From assembly GCA_904420265.1 (NCBI GenBank), contig CAJFUU010000191.1, forward strand, positions 1-32,816: 32,816 bases of DNA, given 5' to 3'. Origin of the DNA: an uncultured Clostridia bacterium (GTDB lineage Bacteria; Bacillota; Clostridia; Christensenellales; Aristaeellaceae). Below the pieces are notes generated by a model. It was not told where the DNA came from, made no database searches, and saw only the letters and a list, made by a program, of their open reading frames with translations. A program made the translations under genes and the position numbers. Positions 26,696 to 32,816 of this stretch are shown piece by piece (position 1 is the stretch's first letter; the number at the start of each line of letters is the position of its first letter).

Positions 26696-27665
26696 TCGGG
26701 AAAAGAGCATGCAGATGCACCTCCGGCACTTTGCCAAGTACAACCGCCCGGGCATGGCCGCAGTGATCGCGGTAGGCTTGCTGCTGATCACGGTGATTCT
26801 CAACCCCCTGTCGCTCAACATCAATACGTTTGGTTCGATCCTGGCGCAGACGATTCTGCTCAGCTTTGCGGCGGCAGGACAGACAATGGTGGTTATCTCC
26901 GGTGGCGTGGATCTTTCGGTAGGCGCGGTGATGTCAATGGCCGCAATCATCACCACGGGCATCATGCAGGGCAGGACGGGTTACTTTGTACCGGTACTTT
27001 TGTGCGTGGCGGGCATGGGCGCGCTGGTAGGACTGGTCAACGGCGTATGCGCGGTCAAAGTGGGGCTGCCGCCAATCGTGATTACGCTGGCAGTTTCCAA
27101 TGTGGTTACGCGCTTGCAGTACGTCTTTACCGGCGGCATGCCCACCGGCCTTGTCTCCGAGGTGTTTAAAGTCACGGTGCAGTACCGCGTGTTCGGAGTA
27201 ATTCCTGCGGCGCTGATGTACGCGGTGTTTATCTGGACGCTGGCGTTTTTCCTGATGCACGGCTCGCGCTTTGGAAAGCAACTCTATCTCACAGGCAACA
27301 ACGAATCTGCGGCGCGCCTCAACGGCATCAATACGCGCAGGATACGCATACTCACCTTCGTCCTGGGCGGCGTGTTTTCGGGCATCGCAGGCATGCTGGG
27401 CGCGGGCTATATGGGCATGAGCCAGTGTCAATTGTTTGATACCTATGCCTACAATTCATTGGTGGCGGTGATTGTGGGCGGTTCGCTGTTTGTGGGCGGC
27501 GTGGGTTCCTACATTGGCAGCATTGCGGGTTCCCTGGTGATGATTGTGCTCAGCAACGGCCTGACGGTGCTCGATTTCAGCGCGCCGGTGCGCAACATCG
27601 TGCTCGGCTGCGTGATGGTGATACTGCTCACCTTCTACAACCGGGCCAAGCCGATTCGCCAATAG
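26685..27665 (+). CDS. Sugar ABC transporter permease, RbsC-like (2)
   Basis: This 326-residue BPD_transp_2 permease contains ISGGVDLSVGAVMSM, the strongest signature of the family, and the coupling loop GSRFGKQLYLTGNNESAARLNG. The ATG at 26685 is preceded by a G-rich site (GAGGGGGG). The longer open frame begins inside the first permease gene and is rejected. Two different permeases with one binding protein and one tandem ATPase make a complete importer. Confidence 0.92.
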   Translation: MSDNREKSMQMHLRHFAKYNRPGMAAVIAVGLLLITVILNPLSLNINTFGSILAQTILLSFAAAGQTMVVISGGVDLSVGAVMSMAAIITTGIMQGRTGYFVPVLLCVAGMGALVGLVNGVCAVKVGLPPIVITLAVSNVVTRLQYVFTGGMPTGLVSEVFKVTVQYRVFGVIPAALMYAVFIWTLAFFLMHGSRFGKQLYLTGNNESAARLNGINTRRIRILTFVLGGVFSGIAGMLGAGYMGMSQCQLFDTYAYNSLVAVIVGGSLFVGGVGSYIGSIAGSLVMIVLSNGLTVLDFSAPVRNIVLGCVMVILLTFYNRAKPIRQ

Positions 27666-27679
27666 GAAGGGGGAGCGCA

Positions 27680-28552
27680 ATGGATAAGCTGTTTAAGATT
27701 GGAACGCTTGCGGATTGGTTCGGCGTTGGGCTGATTGCGGGCATCAGGATGAGCCAGAAAGTCGGCGCCGAAGGCGTGCAACTCTATGCCAAGGGCGAGC
27801 TGGACCCGGCGACGATCACGCCTGAAGATGTAAAAGCGGTCAGGCGCACGGCGCGGGATTGCGGTCAGACGATTACGGCGCTATGCGGCGAACTGGGCGG
27901 TCACGGTCTGTGCCGCGCCGAGGAAAATCCAGACAAGCTGGAGTATCTGAAAAAGACGCTGCTGCTTGCCAAAGAGCTGGACTGCTCTATTGTCACTACA
28001 CATCTGGGCGTAATTCCCGCCCAGAAGGGCGATGAATACAAAGTGCTCCTGGACGCCTGCAACGAAATCGGCCGCTTTGCCGCGCAGATCGGCGCTTGTA
28101 TCGCCGTAGAGACAGGCCCCGAGCCAGTGGAACGGCTGCGCGATTTTTGCCTTGCCTGCGAGGCGGGCATTCGCATCAATTATGACCCGGCGAACCTGGC
28201 GATGGTTTTGCGCGCAGATCCCGTGGCGGGTGTCTATGAGGCGGGCAAACTGATCGTACACACGCACGCCAAGGATGGCGTCAGCCTTCGCCCCACCACC
28301 GGCGAGTACTACTACGGCCTGTTCGCCAAGGTGGGCATTGACGGCGTGCGCAACCTGGGCTATACGCGCCAGACGCCGCTCGGCCAAGGCGCAGTGCGCT
28401 GGGAAGCGTATTTGCAGGCGCTGGTCGACATTGGCTACGATGGTTTTCTGACCATTGAGCGTGAATCGCGTGAGGAGGCGGGTAAGGATATTGCCGACGC
28501 GGTGGCCTTCTTGCAGGCACAGATGGAAAATCTCCAAGGAGCGGCGAAATGA
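27680..28552 (+). CDS. TIM-barrel sugar isomerase/epimerase (copy 2)
   Basis: This 290-residue protein of the AP-endonuclease-2-like TIM barrel family has candidate metal ligands in IAVETG (Glu), INYDPAN (Asp), VHTHAKDG (His) and LTIERE (Glu). It is only loosely similar to copy 1, so it probably acts on a different intermediate. AGGAAGGGGG precedes the ATG, and the gene ends in an ATGA overlap with the deacetylase gene. Family members epimerise or isomerise sugars, or dehydrate keto-inositols. Confidence 0.9.
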   Translation: MDKLFKIGTLADWFGVGLIAGIRMSQKVGAEGVQLYAKGELDPATITPEDVKAVRRTARDCGQTITALCGELGGHGLCRAEENPDKLEYLKKTLLLAKELDCSIVTTHLGVIPAQKGDEYKVLLDACNEIGRFAAQIGACIAVETGPEPVERLRDFCLACEAGIRINYDPANLAMVLRADPVAGVYEAGKLIVHTHAKDGVSLRPTTGEYYYGLFAKVGIDGVRNLGYTRQTPLGQGAVRWEAYLQALVDIGYDGFLTIERESREEAGKDIADAVAFLQAQMENLQGAAK

Positions 28553-29676
28553 AAGCGATTGTGCATGCCGGGATCGTGCTTGAGGATGGCATTCTGGAGG
28601 ACGCCGCGGTTGTCTTTGACGACAGGATTCGTCAAATTCTCCCGGATAGGGCGCCCGATTCGTGCGAAATCATCGACGCGGGAGGAAAGTACCTGCTGCC
28701 TGGGTTGATTGATATGCACATCCACGGCTACTGCGGCCGCGAGACCACTGAAGCCAGCGTGGATGCGCAGCGGGCGATGGCCGCGGCGTTGCTCAAAGAC
28801 GGTGTGACGGGTTTTTTGCCCACGCTTGGCACCGCGCCGTTGGAAACGATCGCCGGCGCGCTGGAGGCCACGCGCGCGTGCATGCGGGAAAGCGGCGGCG
28901 CAAAGGTGCATGGCGCCTATGTGGAGGGCGTGTTCATCTCCGAAAAGAAGAAAGGCGCGCACAACGCCGCGTTGCTGCTGGCGCCAGACTACGGGTTCCT
29001 CGAGCGCTATAAGGATGTAATCAAAGTGGTGATTGTGGCGCCGGAGCGGTATCCCGACCTGATCGACTGGTGTGTCGAACGCAATATTGTCAGTTCCATT
29101 GGACACACTGACGCCACTTACGAACAGGCCATGCAGGGCGTGCGGCACGGCGCGACACAGGCTACGCACCTGTTTAACGCCATGCGCGGTATCGGCCATC
29201 GCGAGCCGGGCGCAGCGGGCGCGGCACTGTTGAGCGACGGTGTGCGCGTAGAACTGATCGCTGATACCGTACATGTGGACAGGGCGCTGTTCAAGCTGGT
29301 TTACAAAGTCAAGGGCGCAGATGGGATTGTGCTGATTACCGATTCGTCAATCGCCGCGGGCCTGGGCCCAGGGATATATCGAAGCAACGAGCGCACGATC
29401 TACGTCGACGGAACGGTCGGACGGCTGGAAAACGGCACGATATCCGGCTCAGTATCGCCACTGCGGCGCAATGTGTATAATTTCCACCGCTACGGCGGCG
29501 CGCCTTTGTGGGAGGCGGTGCGCATGGCCTCGCTCAATCCCGCCCGGGCGCTGAAGATTGACGGGCGCGTAGGCAGCCTGCGTCCGGGCAAGTGCGCCGA
29601 CATGTTCCTTTGCGATGCGCAGTTGAACGTGGAGTGCACTTTCCTGGACGGTGAATGCGTGTATAGGAGGGCATAG
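28549..29676 (+). CDS. N-acetylglucosamine-6-phosphate deacetylase-like protein
   Basis: This 375-residue amidohydrolase of the NagA type has metal and catalytic positions His57 and His59 (DMHIHG), Glu126 (YVEGVFIS), His186 (SIGHTDA), His207 (THLFNAM) and the general-acid Asp265 (LITDSS). KKGAHN and HREPG, which contact the sugar in NagA, are also present. VEGVFIS replaces the usual LEGPF, a small change close to the metal. NagA removes acetate from GlcNAc-6-P. No glucosamine-6-P deaminase gene is in the window, so the substrate may be a different N-acylated sugar. Confidence 0.86.
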   Translation: MKAIVHAGIVLEDGILEDAAVVFDDRIRQILPDRAPDSCEIIDAGGKYLLPGLIDMHIHGYCGRETTEASVDAQRAMAAALLKDGVTGFLPTLGTAPLETIAGALEATRACMRESGGAKVHGAYVEGVFISEKKKGAHNAALLLAPDYGFLERYKDVIKVVIVAPERYPDLIDWCVERNIVSSIGHTDATYEQAMQGVRHGATQATHLFNAMRGIGHREPGAAGAALLSDGVRVELIADTVHVDRALFKLVYKVKGADGIVLITDSSIAAGLGPGIYRSNERTIYVDGTVGRLENGTISGSVSPLRRNVYNFHRYGGAPLWEAVRMASLNPARALKIDGRVGSLRPGKCADMFLCDAQLNVECTFLDGECVYRRA

Positions 29677-29678
29677 GC

Positions 29679-30659
29679 GTGCTTCGGCTTGGATACGACA
29701 TTGGGGGCATGAGCGTGCGAGCCTGCCTTCTGGACGACCAGAGCATGCGCGTAGCGGCGCATACAAGCCGCCCATTTCCTCTAGGTAAGGACGCGCAGGC
29801 GCTGACAGAACTCATGGCGCAGATGGCGCGGGAAGTGCTTCTGCCAAACGGCCTGGATGCCTGGACGGTGGAGTCCGTAGGCGTAGGCATTCCTGGGACA
29901 GTGCGGCGCGATATGGGCGTGCTGGTGAGTGCATGCAATTTGAACCTGCGCAACGCGCCTGTAGCCGAGCTTTTGCGGCGGCATTTTCCGCATGCGGACA
30001 TCGGCATTGCCAATGATGCGGACGCAGCGGCGCTGGCCGAGGCGCGTGTGGGCGCGCTGCGCGGTTACGACTGCGCGATGCTCATTACCATTGGCACCGG
30101 AATCGGCGGCGGTCTGATCATGGACAACCGGATATTTCAGGGCGGACGCAAAATCGGCTGCGAACTTGGACATATCACCATCCAGCAGGGCGGACCGATG
30201 TGCACCTGTGGCAACCGCGGCTGCGCGGAGGCGCTGTGCTCAGCGACCTGGCTGGAGCGGGAGGGGCGTCACTGCGTGTTGGATCACCCTACCAGCCGCA
30301 TTGCGGTTCTGGCGGGAGGCGAGGTGCATAACGTTACCGCCCGCGACGTGATAGCCGCCGCCCGCGAGGGCGATGGCATTGCTGCGCAGATATTCGACGC
30401 CTATGTGGACAATCTTGCCTCTCTGGTGAGTACTTGTTGTTATCTTTTGGGAACGCCGGTGGTGGGTATCGGCGGCGGCGTGTCCAACGCCGGCGAGTTT
30501 CTCATACGGCCGCTGGAGGAGCAGGTCAAGCGGCGCGCGCGCGCCTACGCTCCGGACAGGATTGTCACGGCCGCCTTGGGCGGCGACGCGGGAATGATTG
30601 GGGCGGCCATGTTGCCGGCCGCTCAGGGGATACGTTCAACGAAGGGGATGCACGTCTGA
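29679..30659 (+). CDS. ROK family sugar kinase
   Basis: This 326-residue protein is a ROK (repressor, ORF, kinase) family sugar kinase without a DNA-binding domain. The catalytic Asp113 lies in IANDADAAALAE, the phosphate loop is TIGTGIGGG, and sugar-contact ELGH contains Glu162. The zinc site uses His165 plus Cys175, Cys177 and Cys182 (C-x-C-G-N-R-G-C). The first phosphate loop reads DIGGMSV, where Thr is usual. It phosphorylates a hexose or N-acyl-hexosamine with ATP. Translation starts at GTG, 8 bases after AGGAGG. The gene follows the NagA-like gene by two bases. Confidence 0.92.
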   Translation: MLRLGYDIGGMSVRACLLDDQSMRVAAHTSRPFPLGKDAQALTELMAQMAREVLLPNGLDAWTVESVGVGIPGTVRRDMGVLVSACNLNLRNAPVAELLRRHFPHADIGIANDADAAALAEARVGALRGYDCAMLITIGTGIGGGLIMDNRIFQGGRKIGCELGHITIQQGGPMCTCGNRGCAEALCSATWLEREGRHCVLDHPTSRIAVLAGGEVHNVTARDVIAAAREGDGIAAQIFDAYVDNLASLVSTCCYLLGTPVVGIGGGVSNAGEFLIRPLEEQVKRRARAYAPDRIVTAALGGDAGMIGAAMLPAAQGIRSTKGMHV

Positions 30660-31213
30660 TGCGGGAAATCTGGGAATTGTTTGCCACGTTCTTTCGAATC
30701 GGCATTTGTACCTTTGGCGGGGGCTATGCTATGCTGCCGATGCTGGAGCGTGAAATCGTCAACAAGAATAAATGGGCGACAATGGAGGAGTTACTGGACT
30801 ACTTTGCCATCGGACAGTGCACGCCAGGCATCATCGCCGTGAATACGGCGACGTTTGTCGGCTACAAGCGCCGCGGCGTGAGCGGTGGCATTGTCGCGAC
30901 ACTGGGCATAGTGGCGCCGTCCCTGGTGATCATTACAATGATTGCCATGTTGCTTTCCAACTTCATGGACAACCAGATCGTAATGCACGCCTTTGCCGGC
31001 ATCCGCATTGCGGTGTGTGCGATGATCGCCAAATCGGTGGTCAAATTGGCCTCTACGTCTGTGCGCAAGTGGTGGCAGATTGTGCTGGCGGTGGCGGCGT
31101 TTGCGTTGGCTGCGCTTGTGAAGATCAACACTATTTACATTGTCCTGGGCACGATTGCATGCGGCGTTGCGTACTACTTCGCACATGGCAAAAAGAGGGG
31201 GAACGGGGTATGA
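30659..31213 (+). CDS. Chromate transporter-type half protein (1)
   Basis: This 184-residue membrane protein of the CHR (chromate ion transporter) family is of the short-chain type that works with a second half. It carries the family motifs FGGGYAMLPMLEREIV and GQCTPGIIAVNTATFVGY. It starts at TGATG, overlapping the ROK stop by one base, and ends in an ATGA overlap with the second half. Short CHR pairs are common in clostridia, where the natural substrate is often unknown and need not be chromate. Confidence 0.9.
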   Translation: MREIWELFATFFRIGICTFGGGYAMLPMLEREIVNKNKWATMEELLDYFAIGQCTPGIIAVNTATFVGYKRRGVSGGIVATLGIVAPSLVIITMIAMLLSNFMDNQIVMHAFAGIRIAVCAMIAKSVVKLASTSVRKWWQIVLAVAAFALAALVKINTIYIVLGTIACGVAYYFAHGKKRGNGV

Positions 31214-31764
31214 CGCTTTTGACGATGTGTGTCGAATTCTTCCTCACGGGCCTGTTTGCCATTGGCGGCGGCCTGGCGACGCTTCCGTTCCTGACACAGA
31301 TGAGCATTCGCCATCCCGAGTGGTTTACGCAGGAGATGCTGGTAAACATGGTTGCGGTCTCCGAATCGACGCCGGGGCCGTTGGGGGTAAATATGGCCAC
31401 CTACGTCGGCTATACCGTTGCGGGCATTCCCGGCGCGGTGTTGGCGACGTTTTCCCTGGTGCTGCCCTCGATCATCATAATTTTGATCATTGCGCGCGTG
31501 CTGGAAAACTATCGCAAGAGCGAACTGATCAATACTACTTTCTCTGTACTGCGGCCGGTAGTGACCGGACTGATTGCCGCTGCGGCATATTCAATCTTGA
31601 CCATGGTTCTGCTGCCGACGGCTACGGGGACGTTTTCATGGCTGAACCTTGCGATTTTGGCAGTGCTTTTTGCCTTGACGCAGATTAAGCCCACCAAAAA
31701 CCTTCACCCGATTCTCTATGTGGTCGCAGGCGCGGTGCTGGGAATCGCGCTCAAACTCAACTAA
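31210..31764 (+). CDS. Chromate transporter-type half protein (2)
   Basis: This 184-residue partner of the preceding gene repeats the same motifs: IGGGLATLPFL and SESTPGPLGVNMATYVGY. It has about six membrane segments. The two halves together form the equivalent of a full-length CHR protein. It is the last gene of the train. A weak hairpin (CCTTGG 31767-31772 with CCAAGG 31799-31804) follows without a T-run. Confidence 0.9.
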   Translation: MTLLTMCVEFFLTGLFAIGGGLATLPFLTQMSIRHPEWFTQEMLVNMVAVSESTPGPLGVNMATYVGYTVAGIPGAVLATFSLVLPSIIIILIIARVLENYRKSELINTTFSVLRPVVTGLIAAAAYSILTMVLLPTATGTFSWLNLAILAVLFALTQIKPTKNLHPILYVVAGAVLGIALKLN

Positions 31765-32240
31765 GGCCTTGGACAGCGGCGAAAGTTGATGCTTTGCGCC
31801 AAGGGGATGCCTCGACGCTTATACAGAAAAGAAGCAGGACTTTTCGCAAAAGGGAAGCTGTTTGAAAACGCGCATAGAAGCGGCAGGGTGCAAAATCGAC
31901 GCTGCTCTTATTGGTGGCGGCGTTCAGCCCCGTTGCGCTGCGGCGCGCAGGAGATCAGCCTGCGCTGAATACCCAGTCATGCCCGTGCCAAACGGTGCCG
32001 GCGGCTCCCGTCTGCTGCCGGGAAACCAGATTGCGCATTCGAAATGGTCTTTCTGTACACACTTCGCCGCTTATCTCTGCACTTGATGCTGAATTTATGC
32101 ACGTATGGAATCAGATAAAGCAGTTTGCGCGCCGGAACAGGCGTATCTTTGCCTTTGCGAAGGAGGTTGTGCCGGCCGCGATTTTCAGTGTCAGCCGTTG
32201 GAATCCAAAGGTATGCCCGCTGGGATTGGCGGAAGGCTGA
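31765..32240. other. Gene-free spacer before integrase remnant
   Basis: No convincing gene is seen here. Plus-strand frames are short and arginine-rich. The stretch 32097-32240 encodes a basic then hydrophobic peptide, but it runs on from an otherwise featureless frame. The minus-strand frame 31977-32486 is antisense to the integrase remnant. Confidence 0.4.
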
Positions 32241-32657
32241 GCCATAAACGCCCCGGGAAAGGAGATTCGTTGCCGTCAATTTTTGGGCGGGCACGGAGCG
32301 CTGAAAAGCCTGCGGCAGCGTCAGGAAGAGAACAGGAAACGGCGTCGCTATAACCACGCATGGGATGATTTCGTCTGCGTGGATGCGCAAGGGAACGTAC
32401 TGCATCCCGATTATGCGACGCACGCGCTTCCAAAGCTGTGCGCGCAATGCGGTTTGCCGGAAATACGCCTGCACGAACTTCGGCACGCGAACGTCTCAAT
32501 CCTGCTCGACCGCGGGGCGAGCAGGAAGGAGGTACAGGAATGGGCGGGTCACAGCCGCTTTTCCACGATGGCAGATACCTATGCGCATGTGTTGGCGGGA
32601 AGCAAGAACCGCCTTGCCCAGTCCATCGACAGCGCTCTGTTGGAACCGATCGGTTAG
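32241..32657 (+). pseudogene. Tyrosine recombinase C-terminal remnant
   Basis: About 138 codons are open after a TGA at 32238-32240. The encoded protein matches the C-terminal half of phage-type integrases: RQRQEENRKRR, LHPDYATHALPKLCAQCGLPE, the H-x-x-R box LHELRHANVSILL, GHS in EWAGHSRFS and the nucleophile Tyr in MADTYAHVL. The first catalytic Arg, the core-binding domain and the N-terminal arm-binding part are missing, and no ATG start or RBS is present. It is a 5'-truncated remnant, reading towards the 3' end of the tRNA-Ala gene 80 bases away. Confidence 0.85.
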
Positions 32658-32691
32658 GCGGCGGTTAGGAAGTGGCAAGAGCGGCGCACGA

Positions 32692-32729
32692 CAAAAAAGA
32701 AAAACCTCGAAAACTCCGCGTTTTCAAGG
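32692..32729 (-). terminator. Intrinsic terminator of the tRNA-Ala gene
   Basis: On the minus strand a 10-bp stem (32720-32729 with 32705-32714, one G-U pair, 5-base loop) is followed by a long T-rich tail, five T, a C and about six T. It starts 10 bases beyond the encoded CCA of the tRNA. Confidence 0.8.
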
Positions 32730-32738
32730 CTTTTCCGT

Positions 32739-32815
32739 TGGTGGAGCATACCGGACTCGAACCGGTGATCTCTACACTGCCAGTGTAGCGCGATAGCCAA
32801 CTTCGCTAATGCCCC
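32739..32815 (-). tRNA. tRNA-Ala (anticodon GGC)
   Basis: A full cloverleaf is visible. The acceptor arm GGGGCAT pairs with ATGCTCC and includes the G3-U70 wobble pair that identifies alanine tRNAs. The D stem is GCGA/TCGC. The anticodon stem is CTACA/TGTAG with loop CTGGCAG, giving anticodon GGC. The T stem is ACCGG/CCGGT with loop TTCGAGT. The discriminator is A, and the CCA end is encoded (32739-32741). The 5' end lies one base inside the window edge. Confidence 0.95.
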
Positions 32816-32816
32816 A

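Noticed and set aside
31767..31804. CCTTGG/CCAAGG hairpin after the last transporter gene as a terminator
   Set aside because: It has large internal loops and no T-run.
31977..32486. 169-codon minus-strand frame at the right end
   Set aside because: It is antisense to the integrase remnant and has no domain or SD.

Overview
The window looks like a chromosomal piece of a GC-rich anaerobic Bacillota bacterium, probably a gut clostridium. The signs are strong AGGAGG-type ribosome binding sites, a YesM/YesN two-component pair, an oxygen-sensitive glycyl radical enzyme (GRE) with its activase, an RbsABC-type sugar importer, a GldA/GldF/GldG/DUF4340-type ABC module and a split chromate-type transporter. 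No rRNA, CRISPR array or intact insertion sequence was seen. The taxonomic statement is inference from gene content.

Layout. 1-1185 holds no gene I can support. 1186-6805 is a minus-strand operon read from right to left: a shikimate/quinate dehydrogenase-like protein, an iron-dependent alcohol dehydrogenase, a YesM-type sensor kinase and a YesN-type AraC response regulator. It has a good promoter at 6881-6909. 6806-7589 is largely gene-free and ends with the terminator of a minus-strand AraC regulator (7590-8474). That regulator diverges from a very long plus-strand gene train (8634-31764), with palindromes and overlapping promoters between the two.

The plus-strand train opens with a PHP-fold metallohydrolase, a degenerate Gfo/Idh/MocA-like protein and three complete Gfo/Idh/MocA oxidoreductases. 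A GRE activase and a GRE of no recognised substrate class follow. After a 154-base gap with a possible promoter comes a four-gene ABC export/lipid-type module. A TIM-barrel sugar isomerase follows, then a sugar-binding protein, a tandem ATPase, two permeases, a second TIM-barrel isomerase, a NagA-like deacetylase, a ROK kinase and two chromate-transporter halves. Many genes overlap by 1 to 11 bases, which supports co-transcription.

How it may work together (inference): a sugar, glycoside or cyclitol is imported by the Rbs-type transporter. It is then oxidised or epimerised by the Gfo/Idh/MocA and TIM-barrel enzymes, possibly deacetylated and phosphorylated, and at one step cut or rearranged by the GRE. 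The GRE lacks the Cys-x-Glu active site of known GRE dehydratases. Its company of three Gfo/Idh/MocA enzymes makes it the best candidate for an undescribed system here.

The right end (31765-32816) holds a 5'-truncated tyrosine recombinase remnant beside a tRNA-Ala(GGC) gene with an encoded CCA and a strong terminator. This suggests an old integration site.
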